Shown: positions 1 through 6,385, counted from the stretch's first letter. The stretch: 6,385 bases of DNA from CAZNDN01 sp964571815 (GCA_964571815.1 CAZNDN010000189.1:1-6385); one strand, 5' to 3'. The notes: a model not told the origin generated them from the letters alone. Program-made: numbers and translations.

Positions 1-576
1 GTTCTTGCCGACCGTCTGGCGGTCAACAGGAACCCCGGGATAAGGTGGCTGGGGGTATACCGGGTCGAGGGGAAGAACATCTACGGTTTTCATCCGTCGA
101 AGAAATCCTTCAGGGGCACATACACACTGGACTACCTTTACCATGCGTTCGACAGCAGCCTGGAAGTCGATACGATCGTGATCGATACCGGCTACACATA
201 CTTCATGGCCGCCGACAGCGGTATCATGGCCGATGCTCCGCCGGGGGCGCCGGACACCACGCGGGACCTGTTCCATCTTGTCACGCCCGACAGGGACACC
301 ATGTTGATGGAGGAGTTTTATTACCGGTGGTTCTATCGGAACCTGGACGAGGCCGAGTTGCCGCTCGATTCCCTGTTCGTGATAGCCGGCGGAGGAACGT
401 CGATTGCCCGGATGCTGCCCTCACTGGACACGTCGATGCGCCGGTTCAAGGTATGGCTGGCGGTGTACGATGAGCTGATCGGGGACTACAAGCGGCCGCG
501 CGGTATGACGGTGCTTCAGGAGGAGGGAGTACTTCGCTATACGAAAGCCTACCGGGACAAGATAGCGAATCGTTGA
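1..576 (+). CDS. Hypothetical protein, 3' fragment (start outside window)
   Basis: The frame is open from the first base to a TGA at 574-576 and gives 191 residues of a protein that begins upstream of the window. I do not recognise the family. The visible part looks like a globular, soluble protein. It has mixed hydrophobic and charged segments, an aromatic-rich stretch (EEFYYRWFYRN, about residues 104-114), a small Gly-rich turn (VIAGGGTS, about 128-135) and a basic C-terminus (AYRDKIANR). No transmembrane helix, cysteine cluster or known catalytic motif is visible. A GTG at 178 and an ATG at 205 lie in frame, but the reading upstream of them is equally protein-like (RWLGVYRVEGKNIYGFHP), so I treat them as internal codons. 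It converges on topA with 54 bases between the two stops. That it is a real gene is fairly sure; its function is unknown. Confidence 0.75.
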   Translation, partial: VLADRLAVNRNPGIRWLGVYRVEGKNIYGFHPSKKSFRGTYTLDYLYHAFDSSLEVDTIVIDTGYTYFMAADSGIMADAPPGAPDTTRDLFHLVTPDRDTMLMEEFYYRWFYRNLDEAELPLDSLFVIAGGGTSIARMLPSLDTSMRRFKVWLAVYDELIGDYKRPRGMTVLQEEGVLRYTKAYRDKIANR

Positions 577-630
577 CCGGAGCCCTCTGGAGGCCCGAAC
601 GGTAACACGGCTTCGTGGTGGGCACCCGGT

Positions 631-2913
631 CTACGCGGACGATCGGCTTTCTTCTTCGTTCGCTCCCTGCTTCTGCTGTTCGGAGGGCTCCATGTCGAAT
701 TCGGCTCTGCACTGGGGACAGCGGTAGAAAACACCCTTTCGTTTTGTCTCCCGAATGACCATCATCGGATATTTGCACTTCCCGCACTCGCGCGCAACGG
801 GTCGGTCCCAGGTGGCGAACGTACAGTTGGGGTAGGAGCTGCACCCATAGAAGGTCTTCCCGCGTCGCGTACGTCGTTCGATCAGCTCTCCCTCGCAGTT
901 GGGCTGGGGGCAGTCAACGCCGGTTCCAAGCGATTTCGTATTGCGGCAGTCGGGATACCGTGAACATCCCAGAAAACGGTTGTTGCGGATTTCGAGAATG
1001 ACCATGGGGGCGCCGCACTTGTCGCAGATTTCGTCGGTCTTCGTCGCTTCGGATTTCTCCAGGGGTTCGGTGTAGCGGCACGCCGGGAAGCCTTCGCAGG
1101 CAAGAAATTTCCCATTGCGGCTCCACTTGACGACCAGGTTGAACTTGTTGCATTTCGGGCAGACACGATCCGTAACTTCCTGGGTCTGTGCGCGCAGTTC
1201 CCGGATATCGCCCTTGGCTTTCTCCAGCTCTTCCTGGAAGGGGTTGTAGAAGTTACGCAGCGTCTCGATCCATCCCGCCTCCCCGGCCTCGACCTTGTCC
1301 AGAGAGTTCTCCATGCCGGCGGTGAATCCGACATCGAAGATATCCGGGAATTCCTTGACGAGGATCTTCTTTACGACGCCGCCGACCTCGGTCGGTTCGA
1401 ATTTCTTTGCGTTGACCTGGACATATTTGCGGCGCTTGAGGGTATCGATAATCTGTGCATAGGTACTTGGCCTTCCGATCCCCTTGTCCTCCAGCTCTCT
1501 GACCAGCGATGCTTCGGTGTATCGGGGCGGGGGCTGCGTAAAATGCTGTTTGGGATCGAGTTGTTCCAGACCGACCTTGTCGTTGGCCTTCATGTCGGGA
1601 AGCTCCTCGTTGCGTCCCTCACCGTTGTCCCCCTTTTCCTCGACCGCTTCATCGTAGAGCACCAAAAAGCCGTCGAAGCGCAGGATTGAACCGGTTGCAC
1701 GAAACACGCAGTTGTCCGCCGTGACGTCAATGCGGGTCATATCGTAGACGGCGGGCGCCATTTGGGAGGCAAGAAAACGCTTCCATATCAGAGAGTACAG
1801 GCGGTACTGGTCTTTGGAGAGATACTTCTTGATACTTTCGGGCATGAAATCACGAGAAATCTGGGCGGGCCTGATCGCCTCGTGCGCATCCTGGGCGTTC
1901 TTGGTCTTGCCGAATACTCGTGGCTTGCCGGCATAGTGGTCGCTCCCGTACTCCTCGGTGATCACGCTCCGTGCATCGTTGAGTGCTTCACTTGCTATCC
2001 TGGTCGAATCCGTACGCATATAGGTGATGAGTCCGGTGCCTCCCATCTCTCCCAGCTCCAGCCCTTCGTAAAGCTGCTGCGCAATCATCATGGTCTTGGC
2101 CGCGGAAAAGCCGAGCTTGCGGGCCGCATCCTGCTGGAGCGTGCTGGTGATGAACGGAGGATACGGTCGACGCTCCTTCCTGGTCTTCTGCACGTCGGTG
2201 ATTGCGTATGCCTTGTCGGTCAGCCTGGCCACCAGCCCTTGTGCCGATTTTTCGTCGGGTATGGAAGCCTTTTCTCCATCGACGGTAGCCAGCTTTCCCC
2301 TGAATGTGCCGAGTTGGTGGGAGAAAATCCCCTGAATCGACCAGTATTCCTCCTGCTTGAATGCCTGGATCGCGTCTTCGCGTTCGCAGATCAGACGAAG
2401 CGCCACGGATTGGACCCGACCGGCGCTCAGTCCCCTGAACACCGTCCGCCACAGGAAGGGCGACACCTGGTAGCCGACGATTCGGTCGAGGATTCGGCGG
2501 GCCTGCTGGGCGTTGACCTTGTTGATGTCTATTTCACCGGGTTCCGCGAATGCGGCCGAGACGGCCCGCCTGGTTATTTCGTTGAAAAGCACGCGTTTGA
2601 CATTCTTGTTTACCTTGGCGATTGCCTCCGAGACGTGCCACGCGATCGCTTCCCCTTCCCGGTCCGGGTCGGGGGCGAGAAAGACCGTCTCAGCCTTGCC
2701 GGCATCCTCTCGCAAGGACTGCAGGATACGTCGCTTGCCCTTGGAAGTAGTGTACTTGGGCTTGAAATCGTGAGCGATATCGACACCGAGTTCCTTTTCG
2801 GGCAGATCGATTACATGGCCCATTGTGGCCTTGACCGCGTAGTCCTTCCCCAGGTACTTGGAGATAGTCCTGCACTTCGCCGGTGACTCAACAACTACCA
2901 GATTTTTTGCCAT
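631..2913 (-). CDS. topA: DNA topoisomerase I (type IA), complete
   Basis: This 760-residue cytoplasmic enzyme relaxes negatively supercoiled DNA by cutting one strand through a 5'-phosphotyrosine link and passing the other strand. The N-terminal Toprim domain (about 1-120) has VVVESPAK with Glu9 and Lys13, GHVIDLP with His33, and the acidic triad DPDREG (Asp82, Asp84, Glu86) that binds magnesium. The central type IA region carries LSAGRVQSVALRL (162-173) and the active-site segment GLITYMRTDSTR, with catalytic Tyr298 and Arg300. GIGRPSTYAQII (478-489) is also typical. The C-terminus holds four tetracysteine zinc motifs: Cys585/588/606/612, Cys630/633/650/656, Cys668/673/691/697 and Cys710/713/732/735. 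A polar Glu/Gln/Ser-rich tail follows (about 741-760). The length is within the usual range for bacterial TopA. The ATG at 2911-2913 fits because the family starts just before this VVVESPAK motif. The stop is TAG. It lies 87 bases downstream of purH on the same strand, so co-transcription is plausible. Identity is essentially certain. Confidence 0.98.
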   Translation of the reverse strand: MAKNLVVVESPAKCRTISKYLGKDYAVKATMGHVIDLPEKELGVDIAHDFKPKYTTSKGKRRILQSLREDAGKAETVFLAPDPDREGEAIAWHVSEAIAKVNKNVKRVLFNEITRRAVSAAFAEPGEIDINKVNAQQARRILDRIVGYQVSPFLWRTVFRGLSAGRVQSVALRLICEREDAIQAFKQEEYWSIQGIFSHQLGTFRGKLATVDGEKASIPDEKSAQGLVARLTDKAYAITDVQKTRKERRPYPPFITSTLQQDAARKLGFSAAKTMMIAQQLYEGLELGEMGGTGLITYMRTDSTRIASEALNDARSVITEEYGSDHYAGKPRVFGKTKNAQDAHEAIRPAQISRDFMPESIKKYLSKDQYRLYSLIWKRFLASQMAPAVYDMTRIDVTADNCVFRATGSILRFDGFLVLYDEAVEEKGDNGEGRNEELPDMKANDKVGLEQLDPKQHFTQPPPRYTEASLVRELEDKGIGRPSTYAQIIDTLKRRKYVQVNAKKFEPTEVGGVVKKILVKEFPDIFDVGFTAGMENSLDKVEAGEAGWIETLRNFYNPFQEELEKAKGDIRELRAQTQEVTDRVCPKCNKFNLVVKWSRNGKFLACEGFPACRYTEPLEKSEATKTDEICDKCGAPMVILEIRNNRFLGCSRYPDCRNTKSLGTGVDCPQPNCEGELIERRTRRGKTFYGCSSYPNCTFATWDRPVARECGKCKYPMMVIRETKRKGVFYRCPQCRAEFDMEPSEQQKQGANEEESRSSA

Positions 2914-2925
2914 ACCAATGCACTG

Positions 2926-2933
2926 TCCTTCCT
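2926..2933 (-). promoter_or_regulatory. Probable ribosome binding site of topA
   Basis: On the minus strand AGGAAGGA lies 12 bases upstream of the topA ATG. The match to the anti-Shine-Dalgarno sequence is good, but the spacing is somewhat longer than the usual 5-9 bases. No closer purine-rich block exists, and the ATG is fixed by homology, so this is the best candidate. Confidence 0.5.
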
Positions 2934-2963
2934 GTTCTTGTGCCGCTTCGGGTCTTGTCGTTC

Positions 2964-2997
2964 ACGCCTCGTCGCCCCTTCACGGCAGCGAGGCCGT
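2964..2997 (-). other. Hairpin in the purH-topA spacer
   Basis: On the minus strand, a few bases after the purH stop, GCCTCG (2989-2994) can pair perfectly with CGAGGC (2966-2971). Two further pairs can form outside across a one-base bulge, and an inner GCC/GGC stem (2984-2986 with 2974-2976) closes a 7-base loop. No run of T follows on either strand, so it is not a canonical intrinsic terminator. It could be an intercistronic stem that affects RNA stability or processing, or a T-less terminator of purH. The pairing is read directly from the sequence; a function is inference. Confidence 0.35.
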
Positions 2998-3000
2998 CAA

Positions 3001-3618
3001 TCAGACTTCGGCCTCCTGCCCACCGAACGTTTTCCTCAGGTAGGCATGGATCGCGGCGTCATAGTCGGCGGTGTGGCCGAACGCCTTCGTTGCCAGTCGT
3101 CGGCGGGTTTCAAGCGTGATGTTTCCGTTGTCGCGAAGCTCTCTCAGAATGGTCTCATAGTCGCCGGGGGAGACGACTACGGTGACCGAACCGTGGTTTT
3201 TCGCGGCACTTCGTATCATGGTCGGTCCGCCGATATCGATATTCTCAACCGCGTCCTTCAGTGTGACCGAGTCGCCGGCCACTGTCTGCTTGAACGGGTA
3301 CAGGTTCACGACAACCATATCAATGGGCCGTATCCCGTGTTGCTCCATGTGCTTCCGGTGCTCCTGGTTGTCCCGTATCGCCAGTATCCCGCCGTGAATT
3401 CGAGGATGGAGTGTCTTGACCCTTCCTCCCATGATTTCGGGAAACCCGATGTAGGAGTCCACCGAAGTCACCGCGACCTCTTCCTTGCGCAACAGGGTTG
3501 CCGTGCCGCCCGTGGAGAGAATCTCCACGCCTTGCCCGGCAAGACCGCGACAGAAATCAACGATCCCTTTTTTGTCGGACACGCTCACCAGCGCCCGCTC
3601 AACAACACACGGTTTCAT
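3001..3618 (-). CDS. purH: IMP cyclohydrolase, single-domain PurH (no AICAR transformylase domain)
   Basis: This 205-residue cytoplasmic protein matches only the N-terminal MGS-like half of bifunctional PurH. That half closes FAICAR to IMP, the last step of de novo purine synthesis. Visible family motifs are ALVSVSDKKGIVDF (9-22), STGGTATLL (35-43), GFPEIMGGRVKTLHPRIHGG (58-77), VVVNLYPFK (102-110) and ENIDIGGPTMIRSAAKN (125-141). By alignment with vertebrate ATIC, the residues tied to catalysis (Lys66, Tyr104, Asp125, Lys137) correspond to Lys68, Tyr107, Asp128 and Lys140, and all are present. Full-length PurH has about 510-530 residues. This one stops at TGA right after the helix FGHTADYDAAIHAYL, where the linker to the transformylase normally begins, and topA starts 87 bases later, so there is no room for the second domain. 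The start is supported by GGGAG seven bases upstream and by the short distance to the first motif. AICAR formylation must be encoded elsewhere, by a separate transformylase or a PurP-type enzyme. topA follows on the same strand; lptD diverges. Confidence 0.94.
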   Translation of the reverse strand: MKPCVVERALVSVSDKKGIVDFCRGLAGQGVEILSTGGTATLLRKEEVAVTSVDSYIGFPEIMGGRVKTLHPRIHGGILAIRDNQEHRKHMEQHGIRPIDMVVVNLYPFKQTVAGDSVTLKDAVENIDIGGPTMIRSAAKNHGSVTVVVSPGDYETILRELRDNGNITLETRRRLATKAFGHTADYDAAIHAYLRKTFGGQEAEV

Positions 3619-3625
3619 GGTTCAA

Positions 3626-3630
3626 CTCCC
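3626..3630 (-). promoter_or_regulatory. Ribosome binding site of purH
   Basis: GGGAG on the minus strand lies seven bases before the ATG at 3616-3618. This is a good Shine-Dalgarno match at the normal distance and supports the chosen start. Confidence 0.65.
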
Positions 3631-3642
3631 GTATTACCGGTT

Positions 3643-3666
3643 TCCCCGCGGGGCACTCGGCGGGGA
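3643..3666 (-). promoter_or_regulatory. GC-rich inverted repeat in the purH leader
   Basis: TCCCCG (3643-3648) and CGGGGA (3661-3666) are inverted copies 12 bases apart. Inside lies the perfect ten-base palindrome CCCCGCGGGG (3644-3653), so two mutually exclusive stems are possible. On the minus strand this sits about 13 bases upstream of the purH Shine-Dalgarno sequence. It could be a leader RNA stem or a protein-binding site. No T-run follows on either strand, so I do not call it a terminator. Its regulatory role is inference. Confidence 0.3.
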
Positions 3667-3691
3667 GAGAAACAGTCGTTAGAAAATGGTT

Positions 3692-3711
3692 CATTGCACC
3701 GTGCGATGCAA
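3692..3711. promoter_or_regulatory. Operator-like dyad between purH and lptD
   Basis: CATTGCA (3692-3698) faces TGCGATG (3702-3708) across three bases, with one imperfect pair. Overlapping this, TTGCA (3694-3698) is matched by TGCAA (3707-3711), and GCAC-C-GTGC forms a tight inner palindrome. Such a dyad midway in a divergent intergenic region is where a dimeric repressor or activator would be expected. It does not resemble the E. coli PurR box. I could not assign convincing -35/-10 pairs for either direction, so the promoters of purH and lptD are not placed. Confidence 0.3.
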
Positions 3712-3747
3712 AACAAACGCCGGCGAGACGGTCATGTACGTATTTTT

Positions 3748-3770
3748 GAGGGTCGTTGTTGCGCAGGTGG
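3748..3770 (+). promoter_or_regulatory. Two candidate ribosome binding sites for lptD
   Basis: AGGTGG (3765-3770) is 12 bases before the ATG at 3783, a moderate match with long spacing. GAGGG (3748-3752) is six bases before an in-frame TTG at 3759, which has better spacing but a rare start codon. The TTG start would add eight residues (reading MRRWRLPT) ahead of the ATG-ATG pair and give the signal peptide a more basic n-region. An in-frame TGA at 3747-3749 limits any further extension. I prefer ATG 3783, but the choice is open. Confidence 0.35.
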
Positions 3771-3782
3771 CGCTTGCCTACT

Positions 3783-6385
3783 ATGATGAGTTATTCTCAC
3801 ACACGTACGCTTCTGATCGGGGCCCTGGTTGCACTCTGCGCGGCCCGGGAGTCGCCTTCTCCCGGCCCGGCCGAGATGAGCGATACCACTTCGGTGCCGG
3901 GAGCACGAGTGTCTCCGGACACCACCGTCGGTGCGAGCGGGGTCGATACCTCGGCGACCGATACTTCATCGCGAACAACGCCCTCCACGGTCGACTCGGT
4001 CGAATATCAGGCGGACGTTATTGTGTACGAGATCAAAGCCAGGAAGCTCTACCTCAGCGGCAATGCCGTGGTACGATACCGGAATATGGTTTTGGAGGCC
4101 GACAGCATTACGTATACCATGGACGAAAACCTGTTTCACGCCTCCGGTTCTCCCCAACTGGTTGAGGGCGGCGACACCACCGTGGGCGAAACGATGGTCT
4201 ACAACATAAAAACAAGGCGAGGGAGCGTGACGTATGCCGCTTCACACATGGATCGAATGTATTTCACGGGACGGCGCGTGGTGAAAAACCCCGAGGACGA
4301 GTTCTACGCACAGGACGGAAATTACACTTCGTGCGCGCGTTTTGAGGACCCCCACTATTCTTTCTACGCCAGGGACATCAAGGTCATACCCAACGACAAG
4401 GCCGTGGCTCGACCGGCGGTATTCGACATTGCCGACGTGCCCGTTGCGGCCCTTCCGTATTTCATTTTCCCGATCGAGCGCAAGAGAACCAGCGGTCTGC
4501 TGACCCCGTCGTTCGGCGGAAATCCCGGCAGGGGCGGGTATCTGGATAATGTCGGTTACTACTATGCCCCCAACGACTACGTGGACATGGTGGGGGCGTT
4601 TCGCGTCGAAGAGTTCAATGAGTTTCTCCTCAGGGCATCTTCCCGCTACAACCTTCGGTACCGGCTCAACGGGAGCCTGGGAGCGCGGTATAATCTCGGC
4701 GGTGATTTCCGGGGGCGGACCAGCTCCTGGGCACTCGACTACGGCCACAATCAGAACATTACGCCCGACCGCTCGGTAACGCTGTCGGGCCGGGGAAGCC
4801 TGGTCGGCAACAAGGATTTCTACCGCGAAAACTCAGAGCGTACGGATGAGATTCTCCAGCAGTCGACGCAGGCGGATATGTCGCTGCACAAGAAGTTCTC
4901 CTCGATCAATGCAAGCTCCAGCGTTTCCTGGAGCCGGGACCATAATCTGTCGACGAATACGATCAACGAGAACATCCCTTCGGTGAGCTTCAGCCTTCCG
5001 AGCAGGCCGATCATTCCTGAACGTGACCGGCAGCCGGGGGGCGGCGAGGCTGAAGAACCGGAAGAGCCCGAATGGTACCGACGGATCTACTATTCCTACT
5101 CGGCGCGTGGAATCCGTAAGCATCGGAGCGACCCTGAGCAGCGGCCGGCATTCGACAGGGAGTACTACCGCAGCGGCGTGGAGCAGTCGGCCGACCTCAG
5201 GTACAATCACACGATTCTCAAGTGGTTCAATATCAGCCCCCGCCTTTCGGTACGGACCTTCGCGCTTGATGCCTACAAGGATACGGTTCCCGACGACACA
5301 CTTCGCTGGAACGACACTACGTTCGATACACTTTCGGCAGTGCGGGTCCGTCTGTCGGCCGAGCCGCTCCCGGTGCTGGATACGCTGGTGGACGACACCC
5401 TCGGCGTGGTGGAGACCAGTTTTGTTGTGGTCGATGAAATCCGGGAAGATTCCCTGGTCATATTCGAGCCAACCACTGAGTGGTTCGGCGACTACACGTG
5501 GAACGGCGGCGTTTCACTCAATACGACCCTTTACGGGTTGTTTCCGATTCGGTTCCTGAGTCTTGCCGGCGTGCGGCACATTCTGACCCCGTCGGTTTCC
5601 TACAATTATACGCCCAAGACCAACCAGCCGAACAAGACGTTCTACCCGGTGGGAATCTCGCCGGGAGGCGGTCGACGAAGGAGCCAGGCCGTCTCGTTTT
5701 CGGTGAGCAACGACTTTCATGCAAAAACGGTTTCTTCCTCCGACGGCGAGGGGGAGCCGGAAGAAAGGACGTTTCATTTTCTTGGCGCGGACCTTTCTAC
5801 GGGGTACGATTTTGAGGCCGAAGAGCGCAAGTGGCGCGATCTGAGCCTCACCGCCCGCACGTCGAACAGGCTCCTCAATGTGAATTTCGGCTCGGCGTTC
5901 TGGCTCTACGATGGAGGCGGGAATCTGAGCGCCCCGATTCTCCGGGAGTACAGCGTGCGGCTGAGTCCGCAGGTCAATCTCCGGGCAACCGGGCTGTTGT
6001 GGGGCGGTGACCGGGTCGTGCTTGAAGGGCCGGTTCCGGACGATCCCGTGAAATATCTCAACGCGGGCATGCAGGAATGGTCGTTGGGAATCGGCCCCAA
6101 TTACACCTTTCGCAGCTCCCGCGCCACACCGTCGGCGCCGTTCAGCACCGAGAAAGTCTACCAGCTCAACGCAAATGCCCGCATCGGTTTCTCCCGCAAG
6201 TGGTCGGTATCGTGGGGAGGGGGCTACGATTTCGAGCGTAACCGGATGACTTCGGGAGACTTAAACTTCTACAACGATCTTGAGTGCTGGGAGATGCGCT
6301 TCCGCTGGGGCCCTCCGGGCAGCGTGAACCCGGGATACCGCTTTCTGATACGAATCAAGAAGATTCCGGAGGTGAAGTGGGAGAA
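3783..6385 (+). CDS. lptD: LPS-assembly outer-membrane protein LptD (OstA/Imp), 3' end just outside window
   Basis: The frame is open for 867 codons to the right edge. LptD, with the lipoprotein LptE, takes LPS from the LptA periplasmic bridge and inserts it into the outer leaflet. Residues 1-21 form a signal peptide (polar n-region with Arg8, core LLIGALVALCAA). Residues 24-72 are a Ser/Thr/Asp-rich linker. About 73-223 form the OstA/LptA-like beta-taco domain, with LYLSGNAVVRYRNMVLEADSITY and the family Cys motif YTSCARFEDPHYSFYARDI (Cys184). The barrel opens with the diagnostic LPYFIFPIERKRTSGLLTPSFG (residues 224-245), then GYYYAPNDYVDMV, and continues as alternating beta strands. Near the end is NDLECWEMRFRWGPPG (Cys835), and the visible end, RIKKIPEVKWE, looks like the last strand, so few residues are probably missing. 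Odd points: only three cysteines, one of them in the signal peptide, and two acidic insertions (412-431 and about 500-567). An alternative TTG start at 3759 is possible. LptE is not in the window. Confidence 0.93.
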   Translation, partial: MMSYSHTRTLLIGALVALCAARESPSPGPAEMSDTTSVPGARVSPDTTVGASGVDTSATDTSSRTTPSTVDSVEYQADVIVYEIKARKLYLSGNAVVRYRNMVLEADSITYTMDENLFHASGSPQLVEGGDTTVGETMVYNIKTRRGSVTYAASHMDRMYFTGRRVVKNPEDEFYAQDGNYTSCARFEDPHYSFYARDIKVIPNDKAVARPAVFDIADVPVAALPYFIFPIERKRTSGLLTPSFGGNPGRGGYLDNVGYYYAPNDYVDMVGAFRVEEFNEFLLRASSRYNLRYRLNGSLGARYNLGGDFRGRTSSWALDYGHNQNITPDRSVTLSGRGSLVGNKDFYRENSERTDEILQQSTQADMSLHKKFSSINASSSVSWSRDHNLSTNTINENIPSVSFSLPSRPIIPERDRQPGGGEAEEPEEPEWYRRIYYSYSARGIRKHRSDPEQRPAFDREYYRSGVEQSADLRYNHTILKWFNISPRLSVRTFALDAYKDTVPDDTLRWNDTTFDTLSAVRVRLSAEPLPVLDTLVDDTLGVVETSFVVVDEIREDSLVIFEPTTEWFGDYTWNGGVSLNTTLYGLFPIRFLSLAGVRHILTPSVSYNYTPKTNQPNKTFYPVGISPGGGRRRSQAVSFSVSNDFHAKTVSSSDGEGEPEERTFHFLGADLSTGYDFEAEERKWRDLSLTARTSNRLLNVNFGSAFWLYDGGGNLSAPILREYSVRLSPQVNLRATGLLWGGDRVVLEGPVPDDPVKYLNAGMQEWSLGIGPNYTFRSSRATPSAPFSTEKVYQLNANARIGFSRKWSVSWGGGYDFERNRMTSGDLNFYNDLECWEMRFRWGPPGSVNPGYRFLIRIKKIPEVKWE

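Noticed and set aside
577..630. Possible terminator between the convergent stops
   Set aside because: Only very short stems with tiny or unsuitable loops (CCTC-TG-GAGG, GGG-CA-CCC) can be drawn and no T-run follows, so an intrinsic terminator cannot be supported.
1762..2886. Long plus-strand open frame (374 codons) opposite topA
   Set aside because: It lies wholly antisense to the unmistakable topA coding sequence and shows no family motif. High-GC coding DNA commonly leaves such open antisense frames.
2938..3786. Plus-strand open frame (282 codons) over purH and the intergenic region
   Set aside because: It is antisense to purH, with an Arg- and His-rich, motif-free translation, and it overlaps the divergent control region. 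It is a shadow of purH.
3810..3845. Lipoprotein signal for the lptD product (Cys19)
   Set aside because: The residues before Cys19 are Val-Ala-Leu, and Leu directly before the cysteine does not fit a lipobox. Signal peptidase I cleavage near the Ala-Ala that follows is more likely.
3686..4165. Plus-strand frame of 159 codons overlapping the lptD start
   Set aside because: It runs in another frame across the lptD signal peptide and taco domain, and its translation is not protein-like. The lptD frame explains the same bases.
5023..5815. Plus-strand frames of 178 and 111 codons inside the lptD barrel
   Set aside because: Their translations are Ser/Arg-rich without motifs, and the lptD frame continues unbroken through them, so there is no sign of a frameshift.
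1..6385. Mobile element, CRISPR array, tRNA/rRNA or phage defence system
   Set aside because: I saw no direct-repeat array, transposase, integrase, tRNA-like cloverleaf or terminal inverted repeats. The window is explained by one unknown protein and three housekeeping genes.

Overview
The window looks like a chromosomal stretch from a Gram-negative (diderm, LPS-bearing) bacterium of moderately high GC, high-50s per cent by eye. It carries three recognisable housekeeping genes and the end of an unrecognised one. LptD implies an LPS-type outer membrane. The style of the proteins (a TopA with LAPDPDREGEAIAWHV, a short LptD C-terminus containing LECWEMRFRW, a separate IMP cyclohydrolase) suggests the FCB group or a neighbouring candidate phylum rather than Proteobacteria. 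That placement is inference from family resemblance, not a computed phylogeny.

Layout. Positions 1-576 (+) hold the 3' end of a protein of unknown function; its start lies left of the window. It converges on topA (631-2913, -), a complete DNA topoisomerase I with a Toprim domain, catalytic Tyr298 and four tetracysteine zinc motifs. Upstream of topA on the same strand, after an 87-base spacer with a hairpin, is purH (3001-3618, -). It encodes only the IMP cyclohydrolase half of the usual bifunctional PurH and ends cleanly at the domain boundary. A 164-base divergent intergenic region with two inverted repeats separates purH from lptD (3783 to the right edge, +), the outer-membrane LPS translocon. 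Its 867 visible codons are open to the window edge and probably lack only the last few residues.

The genes serve different processes: the last step of IMP synthesis, relaxation of negative supercoils, and LPS export. purH and topA may share a transcript (same strand, short spacer), while lptD is transcribed away from them. I see no transposon, phage gene, CRISPR array, tRNA or rRNA, and no convincing new multigene system. The observations most worth following are the single-domain PurH, the two-cysteine LptD with its acidic and Asp-Thr-rich insertions, and the dyads in the divergent promoter region.
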